A DNA stretch of 64,000 nt from Phymatolithon calcareum (taxonomy: Eukaryota; Rhodophyta; Florideophyceae; Hapalidiales): contig OZ345383.1 of the NCBI GenBank assembly GCA_977006965.1, positions 1,798,001-1,862,000 on the forward strand, written 5' to 3'. Position 1 is the first letter of the stretch. Each line of letters opens with the position of its first letter. The position numbers were made by a program, and so were the translations under genes. This document shows, one piece after another, positions 1 through 8,971 of this stretch. The notes beneath the pieces were generated by a model. That model was given only the letters and a program-made list of their open reading frames with translations, ran no database searches and had not been told where the DNA came from.

Positions 1-667
1 CGCTTTCTGGAATCCAAAGCTTTCCCTTGATTCTTACACGCTCAGAATCATCCACCTTGTAATTAAATCCCGCGTCCTTTTGGTATGCGCTTTGGGATCT
101 GTGGATCATTTCGATTGAAGACCATTCAAATTCTTTGCAGAGTGGACATTCAACAATATCCTGCTCAGCCTTGTTAATAGCTCTGTCGATCTCTCCTGGC
201 TTAGGCCATTCAGATTCCTTGCAGAGTGCTATTTCAACAATATCCTGCTCTAGAAGCAGATGTGTCACACGCTTCACTACGAGGCGCTTTCCCCTGTAGC
301 CGTGCCACCATCGTGACGACGAGTCTTCTCGGACCACCAAGGTCTTGACCCGTTTTTCGATACCGGTTGCGGTCAATTGCGCCAATTCTTTCCCCGGCGC
401 CACGCTCTCAAGCTCGCCTGGAAAATGCATAATTCGTAGCAACCCTTGATCGGCAGAAATCTTGTAGCTTGCCTTTGAGAGTGAAGGCATTTCCTTCTTT
501 TTCTCAGCTACCTCATTCTCATAGCGCTCCCTTGCTCGCAAAAACGCTGAGACTTTGACGGGATCCACGCTCTTCAACACTGGATGCCTGATGGATTCAA
601 AGACGCTCCATGCGCTTCCATCTCCATTTCCAGTATTGTGTTGACCGGTTTCGTTCTGATCCGACAT
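1..667 (-). CDS. gag-integrase fusion ORF, N-terminal part (unit cut by window edge)
   Basis: This is the first 222 codons of the same fusion ORF that is complete at 1227-3104; its start codon is at 667 and the rest lies left of the window. It contains the gag-derived N-terminus (about 113 residues), the junction to sequence that normally follows RNase H (SRWWHGYRGKR), and the first part of the spacer with CKESEW/CKEFEW motifs. It is identical in sequence to the following units over the part present. Confidence 0.8.
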   Translation of the reverse strand, partial: MSDQNETGQHNTGNGDGSAWSVFESIRHPVLKSVDPVKVSAFLRARERYENEVAEKKKEMPSLSKASYKISADQGLLRIMHFPGELESVAPGKELAQLTATGIEKRVKTLVVREDSSSRWWHGYRGKRLVVKRVTHLLLEQDIVEIALCKESEWPKPGEIDRAINKAEQDIVECPLCKEFEWSSIEMIHRSQSAYQKDAGFNYKVDDSERVRIKGKLWIPES

Positions 668-757
668 ATTTCCTTGTCACCTCTTCTGCTAGGCTTTGTC
701 TGATATATCCCCGCGGGGGAAACAACCGAAGAAATTTCTTTAGACGCCCACAAGCCC

Positions 758-1016
758 TGCAAAAGAACTGAGGGGAGACAGTCCTTAATCACAACACATG
801 CTTCTAAAAAGCCCGATGCCTCTCCCTCTCAATGAGAGGCTGGAAGGGCTGGCTTTTATAGCCTTTTACAATACCCTAAATCTATCAATTACCTTATCCA
901 CGCAATCCAGTCTTTTGCCCTGATTGCGTAAGTAAATGCCCCGTAATTATCGGTTACCTCTTAAGTGTCGTTCTGCTCCTTGCTTGGCGAACGCTTGGTA
1001 TCGTCCCATATCTACA
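758..1016 (-). repeat. LTR of gypsy family A, array copy 1
   Basis: Read on the minus strand it begins TGTAGATATGGGACG and ends CTTTTGCA, so it has TG...CA ends. It carries a TATA-like box (TATAAAAG on the minus strand, in the segment rich in CTGGCTTTTATAGCC on the plus strand) that would serve as the element promoter. Just upstream of it on the minus strand is ATGGGGCAC, a short purine-rich tract in the position of a polypurine tract. Confidence 0.85.
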
Positions 1017-1046
1017 GTGCCCCATGGCTCTGCATAGCAGAGGCAT

Positions 1047-1226
1047 TTACAGGGACAGACCAATCTGTTCGCGAGCTTGCTTGACAGCGCGCTTCGTCTT
1101 AGTTGTCCTCAAAAATTCCTCAACCTTGTCCGGAATATCTTCATGGATAGCTTTGATTGGGTGCCAGGTCCAATCTTTACGATCCGGCAATCCCAACCAT
1201 TTAACTTGAACAAATATTCCTTCCTT
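1047..1226 (-). pseudogene. Chromodomain tail cut off by a nonsense codon, unit 1
   Basis: This stretch is in frame with the ORF at 1227-3104 but lies beyond its TAA. It encodes the chromodomain-like tail VQVKWLGLPDRKDWTWHP, which is joined to the rest in the copy at 12784-14745. There the stop codon is GAA (Glu): the change is G to T on the coding strand. Both complete array units carry the same stop. Confidence 0.75.
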
Positions 1227-3104
1227 TTAGTTCCCTGCCACGTCGAGTACCTCGTCCACGATTTCGTATTTGGCCTCACTACACTCCGTATGCGATAGGA
1301 GTTCCTTGGATACTTTTGCCCCGTCCATTCCCGCTCGGTACAGCTGTAAGCGTGCCGCATGTACTTTCTCAACTTTTTGAGTTAACATGTGCTCTACCTC
1401 ATAGATCAGCTCACTGACGACTTTGGTAATTCGGCGCGGTCCGACCCATCGATACGATTGCTTGTGGCCTTTGTCTTGTGCACGTCTTACCAAGACAAAA
1501 TCACCCTTTTCAAATTTAGGCACTACCAAGTTCGTTTTCTTGTTATGCGACTTGATGTTTTTCGCACGGTTTTCAGTGACTCGTTCCGCCACGTCCTTGT
1601 GCAGTCCATCAAACTGCTTTTGCAAACCAGCAATGTCCAATATCTGCATTGCCCGGATTTTCTCTAGGTTCCTCACTTTGGCATTGGATTTTCCAATTGC
1701 TGTTGAATGCAGCATTGCCCTTGCCGGTTTGATTCCAGTCATAACCTCCAAAGGGGTTCGAAAAGTCCCATCCTCACGACTTCCCAGTCGCTTGAGTGGA
1801 GCTTCATTAAGAGCTGTCATTATCATGCCGATTACTGTAGGCCAATCTTGGGGCCCCAGTTTCAGCTCCGATTGTAAACAGCGATAAGCTGCCTGAACAG
1901 TTTTCATACAGCTCTCCACCGTACCGTTCACCCACGGGGAATACGCAACCGTGAAGATATGCTTAATACGGTGCTCCTTGGCCAGTTCTTTCATGACTTC
2001 GTTTTTGAAATGCGACCCTTGATCGCTCACCCACATCTCCATGATGGTGAATGTCCGTATCCAACGAGCCAGCTCCGTTGCCGCGACCTCAGCCGTTGCT
2101 GCTTGTGCCGGACAAAGCCACAGATACGATGAGAGATCGTCTCGGATCACGAGTATATATTTGTGCTCCTCAACACCCGGGCCCATGTATAGGAAATCAA
2201 AATGTATGACTTCATTGGGGCGAGTGCCATGCACAGTGGTGGACAATGGCCTTGGAATTCTGTGTCCGGTCTTTCCAGTAAGACAATGCAAGCAACTCCT
2301 CACAAACTCCTTACAGTCCATTTCCATAGTCTTCCATTTGTAGTTCTCTTTGATGATGCTGTATGTAGATTCCTTTGCTCTATGCCCCGCTGGTCCGCAA
2401 TGTCCAACGACCAAGATCTTTAGCTGCATTTCTGCCTCGCTTTCTGGAATCCAAAGCTTTCCCTTGATTCTTACACGCTCAGAATCATCCACCTTGTAAT
2501 TAAATCCCGCGTCCTTTTGGTATGCGCTTTGGGATCTGTGGATCATTTCGATTGAAGACCATTCAAATTCTTTGCAGAGTGGACATTCAACAATATCCTG
2601 CTCAGCCTTGTTAATAGCTCTGTCGATCTCTCCTGGCTTAGGCCATTCAGATTCCTTGCAGAGTGCTATTTCAACAATATCCTGCTCTAGAAGCAGATGT
2701 GTCACACGCTTCACTACGAGGCGCTTTCCCCTGTAGCCGTGCCACCATCGTGACGACGAGTCTTCTCGGACCACCAAGGTCTTGACCCGTTTTTCGATAC
2801 CGGTTGCGGTCAATTGCGCCAATTCTTTCCCCGGCGCCACGCTCTCAAGCTCGCCTGGAAAATGCATAATTCGTAGCAACCCTTGATCGGCAGAAATCTT
2901 GTAGCTTGCCTTTGAGAGTGAAGGCATTTCCTTCTTTTTCTCAGCTACCTCATTCTCATAGCGCTCCCTTGCTCGCAAAAACGCTGAGACTTTGACGGGA
3001 TCCACGCTCTTCAACACTGGATGCCTGATGGATTCAAAGACGCTCCATGCGCTTCCATCTCCATTTCCAGTATTGTGTTGACCGGTTTCGTTCTGATCCG
3101 ACAT
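1227..3104 (-). CDS. gag-integrase fusion protein of gypsy family A (C-terminally truncated)
   Basis: A 625-codon ORF. Residues 1-113 are gag-like: an IRHPVLKSVDP segment, then a charged helix RERYENEVAEKKKEMP, matching the gag of family B at 26728-27318. It then joins in frame to SRWWHGYRGKR, which in family B lies at the end of RNase H (SRWLSGYRGKK). Protease, RT and RNase H are therefore missing. Next comes a spacer with one 28-residue repeat, an HHCC zinc-binding domain (HCGPAGH ... CLHC), and the integrase core with D in IHFDFLYMG, D in WVSDQGSHF and E in VNGTVES, all present. A GPY/F-like segment (YRWVGPRRITKVV) follows. A TAA at 1227-1229 ends it at VLDVAGN; the frame beyond (to a TAA at 1047) still encodes the chromodomain. 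The start ATG follows a 90-bp leader after the LTR. Confidence 0.85.
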   Translation of the reverse strand: MSDQNETGQHNTGNGDGSAWSVFESIRHPVLKSVDPVKVSAFLRARERYENEVAEKKKEMPSLSKASYKISADQGLLRIMHFPGELESVAPGKELAQLTATGIEKRVKTLVVREDSSSRWWHGYRGKRLVVKRVTHLLLEQDIVEIALCKESEWPKPGEIDRAINKAEQDIVECPLCKEFEWSSIEMIHRSQSAYQKDAGFNYKVDDSERVRIKGKLWIPESEAEMQLKILVVGHCGPAGHRAKESTYSIIKENYKWKTMEMDCKEFVRSCLHCLTGKTGHRIPRPLSTTVHGTRPNEVIHFDFLYMGPGVEEHKYILVIRDDLSSYLWLCPAQAATAEVAATELARWIRTFTIMEMWVSDQGSHFKNEVMKELAKEHRIKHIFTVAYSPWVNGTVESCMKTVQAAYRCLQSELKLGPQDWPTVIGMIMTALNEAPLKRLGSREDGTFRTPLEVMTGIKPARAMLHSTAIGKSNAKVRNLEKIRAMQILDIAGLQKQFDGLHKDVAERVTENRAKNIKSHNKKTNLVVPKFEKGDFVLVRRAQDKGHKQSYRWVGPRRITKVVSELIYEVEHMLTQKVEKVHAARLQLYRAGMDGAKVSKELLSHTECSEAKYEIVDEVLDVAGN

Positions 3105-3194
3105 ATTTCCTTGTCACCTCTTCTGCTAGGCTTTGTCTGATATATCCCCGCGGGGGAAACAACCGAAGAAATTTCTTTAGACGCCCACAAGCCC

Positions 3195-3453
3195 TGCAAA
3201 AGAACTGAGGGGAGACAGTCCTTAATCACAACACATGCTTCTAAAAAGCCCGATGCCTCTCCCTCTCAATGAGAGGCTGGAAGGGCTGGCTTTTATAGCC
3301 TTTTACAATACCCTAAATCTATCAATTACCTTATCCACGCAATCCAGTCTTTTGCCCTGATTGCGTAAGTAAATGCCCCGTAATTATCGGTTACCTCTTA
3401 AGTGTCGTTCTGCTCCTTGCTTGGCGAACGCTTGGTATCGTCCCATATCTACA
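3195..3453 (-). repeat. LTR of gypsy family A, array copy 2 (shared by two units)
   Basis: It has the same 259-bp TG...CA repeat as at 758-1016. It acts at once as 5' LTR of the unit to its left and 3' LTR of the unit to its right, because both units are on the minus strand. The leader between this LTR and the ATG at 3104 is 90 bp. I recognise no standard tRNA primer-binding site in it. Confidence 0.85.
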
Positions 3454-3663
3454 GTGCCCCATGGCTCTGCATAGCAGATGCATTTACAGGGACAGACCAA
3501 TCTGTTCGCGAGCTTGCTTGACAGCGCGCTTCTTCTTAGTTGTCCTCAAAAATTCCTCAACCTTGTCCGGAATATCTTCATGGATAGCTTTGATTGGGTG
3601 CCAGGTCCAATCTTTACGATCCGGCAATCCCAACCATTTAACTTGAACAAATATTCCTTCCTT

Positions 3664-5541
3664 TTAGTTCCCTGCCACGTCGAGTACCTCGTCCACGATT
3701 TCGTATTTGGCCTCACTACACTCCGTATGCGATAGGAGTTCCTTGGATACTTTTGCCCCGTCCATTCCCGCTCGGTACAGCTGTAAGCGTGCCGCATGTA
3801 CTTTCTCAACTTTTTGAGTTAACATGTGCTCTACCTCATAGATCAGCTCACTGACGACTTTGGTAATTCGGCGCGGTCCGACCCATCGATACGATTGCTT
3901 GTGGCCTTTGTCTTGTGCACGTCTTACCAAGACAAAATCACCCTTTTCAAATTTAGGCACTACCAAGTTCGTTTTCTTGTTATGCGACTTGATGTTTTTC
4001 GCACGGTTTTCAGTGACTCGTTCCGCCACGTCCTTGTGCAGTCCATCAAACTGCTTTTGCAAACCAGCAATGTCCAATATCTGCATTGCCCGGATTTTCT
4101 CTAGGTTCCTCACTTTGGCATTGGATTTTCCAATTGCTGTTGAATGCAGCATTGCCCTTGCCGGTTTGATTCCAGTCATAACCTCCAAAGGGGTTCGAAA
4201 AGTCCCATCCTCACGACTTCCCAGTCGCTTGAGTGGAGCTTCATTAAGAGCTGTCATTATCATGCCGATTACTGTAGGCCAATCTTGGGGCCCCAGTTTC
4301 AGCTCCGATTGTAAACAGCGATAAGCTGCCTGAACAGTTTTCATACAGCTCTCCACCGTACCGTTCACCCACGGGGAATACGCAACCGTGAAGATATGCT
4401 TAATACGGTGCTCCTTGGCCAGTTCTTTCATGACTTCGTTTTTGAAATGCGACCCTTGATCGCTCACCCACATCTCCATGATGGTGAATGTCCGTATCCA
4501 ACGAGCCAGCTCCGTTGCCGCGACCTCAGCCGTTGCTGCTTGTGCCGGACAAAGCCACAGATACGATGAGAGATCGTCTCGGATCACGAGTATATATTTG
4601 TGCTCCTCAACACCCGGGCCCATGTATAGGAAATCAAAATGTATGACTTCATTGGGGCGAGTGCCATGCACAGTGGTGGACAATGGCCTTGGAATTCTGT
4701 GTCCGGTCTTTCCAGTAAGACAATGCAAGCAACTCCTCACAAACTCCTTACAGTCCATTTCCATAGTCTTCCATTTGTAGTTCTCTTTGATGATGCTGTA
4801 TGTAGATTCCTTTGCTCTATGCCCCGCTGGTCCGCAATGTCCAACGACCAAGATCTTTAGCTGCATTTCTGCCTCGCTTTCTGGAATCCAAAGCTTTCCC
4901 TTGATTCTTACACGCTCAGAATCATCCACCTTGTAATTAAATCCCGCGTCCTTTTGGTATGCGCTTTGGGATCTGTGGATCATTTCGATTGAAGACCATT
5001 CAAATTCTTTGCAGAGTGGACATTCAACAATATCCTGCTCAGCCTTGTTAATAGCTCTGTCGATCTCTCCTGGCTTAGGCCATTCAGATTCCTTGCAGAG
5101 TGCTATTTCAACAATATCCTGCTCTAGAAGCAGATGTGTCACACGCTTCACTACGAGGCGCTTTCCCCTGTAGCCGTGCCACCATCGTGACGACGAGTCT
5201 TCTCGGACCACCAAGGTCTTGACCCGTTTTTCGATACCGGTTGCGGTCAATTGCGCCAATTCTTTCCCCGGCGCCACGCTCTCAAGCTCGCCTGGAAAAT
5301 GCATAATTCGTAGCAACCCTTGATCGGCAGAAATCTTGTAGCTTGCCTTTGAGAGTGAAGGCATTTCCTTCTTTTTCTCAGCTACCTCATTCTCATAGCG
5401 CTCCCTTGCTCGCAAAAACGCTGAGACTTTGACGGGATCCACGCTCTTCAACACTGGATGCCTGATGGATTCAAAGACGCTCCATGCGCTTCCATCTCCA
5501 TTTCCAGTATTGTGTTGACCGGTTTCGTTCTGATCCGACAT
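3664..5541 (-). CDS. gag-integrase fusion protein of gypsy family A, unit 2
   Basis: The encoded 625-residue protein is identical to that of 1227-3104: gag N-terminus, loss of protease/RT/RNase H, HHCC domain, complete D,D,E integrase core, GPY/F-like segment, and the same premature TAA before the chromodomain. The remnant tail runs from 3663 to 3484. Preservation of a long open frame in an element that lacks its own reverse transcriptase implies either very recent duplication or mobilisation and use of the fusion protein with help from a complete relative. Confidence 0.85.
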   Translation of the reverse strand: MSDQNETGQHNTGNGDGSAWSVFESIRHPVLKSVDPVKVSAFLRARERYENEVAEKKKEMPSLSKASYKISADQGLLRIMHFPGELESVAPGKELAQLTATGIEKRVKTLVVREDSSSRWWHGYRGKRLVVKRVTHLLLEQDIVEIALCKESEWPKPGEIDRAINKAEQDIVECPLCKEFEWSSIEMIHRSQSAYQKDAGFNYKVDDSERVRIKGKLWIPESEAEMQLKILVVGHCGPAGHRAKESTYSIIKENYKWKTMEMDCKEFVRSCLHCLTGKTGHRIPRPLSTTVHGTRPNEVIHFDFLYMGPGVEEHKYILVIRDDLSSYLWLCPAQAATAEVAATELARWIRTFTIMEMWVSDQGSHFKNEVMKELAKEHRIKHIFTVAYSPWVNGTVESCMKTVQAAYRCLQSELKLGPQDWPTVIGMIMTALNEAPLKRLGSREDGTFRTPLEVMTGIKPARAMLHSTAIGKSNAKVRNLEKIRAMQILDIAGLQKQFDGLHKDVAERVTENRAKNIKSHNKKTNLVVPKFEKGDFVLVRRAQDKGHKQSYRWVGPRRITKVVSELIYEVEHMLTQKVEKVHAARLQLYRAGMDGAKVSKELLSHTECSEAKYEIVDEVLDVAGN

Positions 5542-5631
5542 ATTTCCTTGTCACCTCTTCTGCTAGGCTTTGTCTGATATATCCCCGCGGGGGAAACAAC
5601 CGAAGAAATTTCTTTAGACGCCCACAAGCCC

Positions 5632-5890
5632 TGCAAAAGAACTGAGGGGAGACAGTCCTTAATCACAACACATGCTTCTAAAAAGCCCGATGCCTCTCCC
5701 TCTCAATGAGAGGCTGGAAGGGCTGGCTTTTATAGCCTTTTACAATACCCTAAATCTATCAATTACCTTATCCACGCAATCCAGTCTTTTGCCCTGATTG
5801 CGTAAGTAAATGCCCCGTAATTATCGGTTACCTCTTAAGTGTCGTTCTGCTCCTTGCTTGGCGAACGCTTGGTATCGTCCCATATCTACA
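5632..5890 (-). repeat. LTR of gypsy family A, right end of array (5' LTR)
   Basis: This is the outermost LTR on the right, so it is the 5' LTR of the array on the minus strand. It ends at 5890 (plus-strand ...ATCTACA) and is followed by unique sequence GTGTATCACTGAG. The matching target duplication would be left of the window and cannot be checked. Confidence 0.85.
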
Positions 5891-7000
5891 GTGTATCACT
5901 GAGTCTTTGTTTATGGAGCACCGGTTTCGCTCTTGTCCAACGAAGGAGAACAATTCGCAGCGAAGGTGTTTCAGAAAGTCCCCAACTCTCAGAATATTCA
6001 CAAACTTCGTGAAATGACATATCACATCCACAGTGCAATGATCAACTCGAATTATTCATCCTACGATTCTCATGACTGGGATTAGTTTTCGACCTTATGA
6101 AGTATGTGTCCAACTTTCAAGAGTATTTAATGACCATATTCTGGTATTGTCCCGCCCGCTAAAGTCGCCGGCACTTTAGCAAAAACCTACAATAATGCGC
6201 GATGAGACAGGCGCAGATGACACAAAGTATATAGCTTGGGCAATAAAAATGTATCAGTTCGCACTAAAGGAAGCCAAGATGGAGCAATCCAAATAAAAGA
6301 TGTTCTTTAATCACAATGTTTCCAGAGTCGACAATTGAAATAGTGCCAATATCCTAGGTATCGCCATACTAGAAAACCATTGCGCCGTACTCAACCAAAA
6401 TCGCAAGGTAAACTTCGGCATGAGGCCACCAGTCGAGTATCAGTACGTACCGCAATTTATGCGCTGTGTGGTCAATGTTCCAACTTTCAACGCAAACGAA
6501 CAGGAGGAATCGATTTTTGTGATAGGCGAAATTGGCGCCTAAGTGTGGATTGGGGCTGGGCCGAAAGATGTACCTTTGGTCCGGAACCGTAATATGAACG
6601 TAGTCCCGGAAACAAGTAGATAGATGGAGGAATAGGCAAGTTCCAAGGGACAGACTGAATTAGACCTCTGACGCCAGGCGGAATACTCAAAATCAAGCCA
6701 ACACTTTGTCACTATCTTGCCAGAAGATGGCAGCCACGACCCTCTCGCATCTTGAAGGCCGTAATAGGACCAATTAAATTTTATTCCACACGTCGGAAGT
6801 AGTCCCCAAACGCAAAAGCCAGCGGACATTAAATAGATGCCACTAAGGTGGACAAGCAATTTCACTTCGGAAAACAGTTTCCGAGAAAACTTATAGGGTC
6901 AAACAGAGAGTTTAGGTTTATCTTGAAGATTTCCGGCCTTCAACGGGGAAGCCGCGTTAGCATAAAATACTTTGAAAAACAATTTTTAGATGCATATGGA
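5891..7000. other. Intergenic, no supported gene
   Basis: About 1.1 kb between the gypsy array and the first hAT element. Short ORFs on both strands look random in composition and match nothing I recognise. No RNA gene or clear repeat was seen. Confidence 0.5.
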
Positions 7001-7180
7001 CAAGGGTTGCTCCAATTCCATTGCTATCAATTTAATTGCAATTTTTCCCAATTCCACCCAAATTGGTTCTTCGAGCTGAATTGCAATTCGAATTGGTCGC
7101 ACCTAATACTGAGGATCGAAGTAGATGAACATTGGACCAGGGGAATGTTATGGGGGCGGAGTAAAGCAGAATGTTGAGGG

Positions 7181-7318
7181 AATCAACGTACTCACCTCAC
7201 GTTCAGTACGTGGTCTTTGTTCTAATAACGTAGATGAATATTAGACACAGCACATTAATCGGATGCAAGAATCAACGTACTTATCTTATGTCCAGTACGT
7301 GGTCTTTGTTCTAGTAAT
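7181..7318. repeat. Two-copy direct repeat inside hAT 1
   Basis: A roughly 49-bp segment starting AATCAACGTACT and ending CAGTACGTGGTCTTTGTTCT occurs at 7181 and again at 7270 (period 89 bp) with a few differences. It lies between the left subterminal motif cluster and the transposase start. Confidence 0.75.
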
Positions 7319-7560
7319 ACCCAGAGTACGTTCTGTATGCCATCAAAACATCTATGAAACTTAGGCCATGGCTACTTCTTGCTATGTTAAATAAAGACGA
7401 GATTGAGCCGTTGGACTCCGAACGATTTCAACAATGGGCCTATTCATGTGCTATCATCTACTTAGCCGTTTCGATCAATTTACCAGCCAGATACAGAACA
7501 ACGGCATGAATGTCTTTAGCTACGATTTGAGTCCAGCAGTCACGATGGTTCAATCTCAAG

Positions 7561-7568
7561 TATAAAAG
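7561..7568 (+). promoter_or_regulatory. TATA-like box upstream of hAT 1 transposase remnant
   Basis: TATAAAAG lies 140 bp upstream of the inferred ATG at 7701, inside the transposon. It is a candidate promoter element judged by sequence and position only. Confidence 0.4.
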
Positions 7569-7700
7569 GGATAGCATTAGATCTCTTGATTTGAAACCTA
7601 TCAGCCTGCTCCGAAATTCTCACGCATTCCCCTTCACAGTCAAGTCCAACCCATCTACCAGACCTCGTTCAACGTTCCAGCACATTCTGCTCTACTAGCG

Positions 7701-8153
7701 ATGACACTACCTTCACCTACACCAAAGCCGAAACAAGTTGTGCAGCTGCTTATGAACCTCATTTGAGAACAAACCCGCGATATAAACTCGCATTAAGTAG
7801 GCCTAACTCGACGGAATGTGTCATTTTGCGTCTATCTCTGCTCAAAGGGTGATCAGTGTACCGGAGAAAGTGAGTTTTTCTTCGAAAAGGGTACTGGGTT
7901 CTCCAACCCGTACAATCATCTCAAGCATTGCCTTGGAGGTGGAAGCGAAGAACATTTGCTAGAGATATACAGAGCCGTTCTTGCCGAGAAGTTGAGATCC
8001 GGGTCGTCGTTCACAGTTCAATCGTCAATGGTAATGAAGCTCACGGAACGTGAAAAGGCGATGAACAGCGATCTTAGTATTGATGTCTATATTGTGGGAA
8101 GCCTTCCAATTGCAATGCGAATTGCTGCAAACAAAACTGAGCAATTAAATTGA
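7701..8153 (+). pseudogene. hAT-like transposase, N-terminal BED-like zinc-finger fragment
   Basis: The frame opens with MTLPSPTPKPKQVVQLL at 7701, is broken by in-frame TGA and TAA codons, and continues as an open stretch from 7818. Visible features are YLCSKGDQC, then FEKGTGFSNPYNHLKHC, a C-x5-C ... H-x3-C arrangement typical of BED-like fingers, and near the end REKAMN ... IDVYIVGSLPIA. All of these align with the ORF at 47178-47573 (CPRGSYC, FEKGNEWRNPYSHLLSC, REKAMC). Only the N-terminal part is present; the RNase H-like catalytic domain of hAT transposases is missing. No function can remain for transposition by itself. Confidence 0.7.
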
Positions 8154-8222
8154 TAAATTTCACCCGGGACTGCAATCGCAAACAATGGAATTGGCGCAAC
8201 CCCTGCATATGGAACACGAATA

Positions 8223-8301
8223 GAACTTTTTAGAAACATTTGGAAACTAATTGGACGTTTTTAGATGGATCCAGCACACGAATAGAACTTTGTAGAAACA
8301 T
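8223..8301. repeat. Short direct repeat next to hAT 1
   Basis: ACACGAATAGAACTTT, one variable base, then TAGAAACAT occurs at about 8224 and 8276 (spacing 52-53 bp), immediately outside the right end of hAT 1. The rest of 8302-8527 shows nothing recognisable. Confidence 0.6.
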
Positions 8302-8527
8302 GCAGCGAAGTAGAATGTGCAATTTCGTGCGCATAAGTAATGATAGATAAAATAGGAATTTCTATGTAATATCCGCCAGGAATACATCTAGCGCGCCGGG
8401 GTGAGAGAAACAATAACTCAAAACAAGTAAATAAACAAAGCGTAATATCGTAAATACACAACTCCCACCAGCTCAATAAACCCCTGAATTAGTCATACCT
8501 TTCCATACTTTGTCATCATTTGCTTCG

Positions 8528-8970
8528 GATTGTTTTACTTGAAGTTCGGGTACCCAGCTTCTTCTAATCTTGAGAAGAAATCTGTAGCAAACTCCATAAT
8601 CCTTGCCTTCGCTTGTACGACGTACATTGGCATTCGAAGACTGTGTAGAGCCTTCTCGATGATTTCCGGGTGTACCTGTACGTCTTCATTCTCCTGCACC
8701 AAATCTTCAATAAATTTTTGAATATCGTTCGATGTCAGAGCTCCAGCTGTTTTAGCTCTTGATATGTCATTGAACTCCCCTAGGAAGAACATGGACTCGA
8801 GAAGGCTCCTGTCGATTGACACCTTGAAAGATGCCACGGTCATCGATGGGACTTCCTTCTTCTTCTCGTTGATCTCATCTTCGTACCGCTTTCGCTCCTT
8901 CAAGAACTTTGTGACAACTCTTGGGTCGAGACTTCGTAATATCGGGTGGCTAACGGGTTGGAATAGCGCG
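8528..8970 (-). pseudogene. gag fragment of gypsy family B (inverted)
   Basis: On the minus strand it reads PVSHPILRSLDPRVVTKF, RKRYEDEINEKKKEVP, then a helical region ending SRLEEAGYPNFK. It is closely similar to the gag at 26728-27318, and the N-terminal part resembles the gag part of the family A fusion. Similarity stops just after NFK-coding sequence near 8528. At the other end the frame runs out of gag into antisense RT sequence near 8970, which marks the inversion breakpoint. Confidence 0.8.
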
Positions 8971-8971
8971 G

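Larger units (their letters stand above)
1..5890 (-). mobile_element. Tandem array of a gag-integrase gypsy derivative (family A)
   Basis: The sequence at position 1 recurs at 2438 and 4875, a 2437-bp period. Each period is one LTR (259 bp) plus one internal region (2178 bp), so neighbouring units share an LTR: internal (partial), LTR 758-1016, internal 1017-3194, LTR 3195-3453, internal 3454-5631, LTR 5632-5890. The two complete internal regions differ at only two sites that I noticed (near 1042/3479 and 1096/3533). This architecture is what unequal LTR-LTR recombination produces. The array continues off the left edge. Near-identity suggests recent amplification; an assembly duplication is the alternative. 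Confidence 0.9.
7001..8215 (+). mobile_element. hAT transposon 1 with perfect 8-bp target duplication
   Basis: The left end begins CAAGGGTTGCTCCAATTCC at 7001. The right end, read on the minus strand, begins CAGGGGTTGCGCCAATTCC at 8215. CATATGGA flanks it on both sides (6993-7000 and 8216-8223), an exact 8-bp duplication as expected for hAT. The subterminal regions (about 7011-7100 and 8105-8215) are packed with CCAATT, AATTGC and GCAATT in both orientations. The interior holds a broken transposase N-terminus (7701-8153), a TATA-like box near 7561 and a two-copy repeat. At 1215 bp it is far shorter than an autonomous hAT, so it is an internally deleted derivative. Confidence 0.9.

Noticed and set aside
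1109-2423. Several plus-strand ORFs of 73-154 codons inside the gypsy units (for example 1423-1887)
   Set aside because: They are antisense to the long integrase frame and recur in every unit for that reason only.
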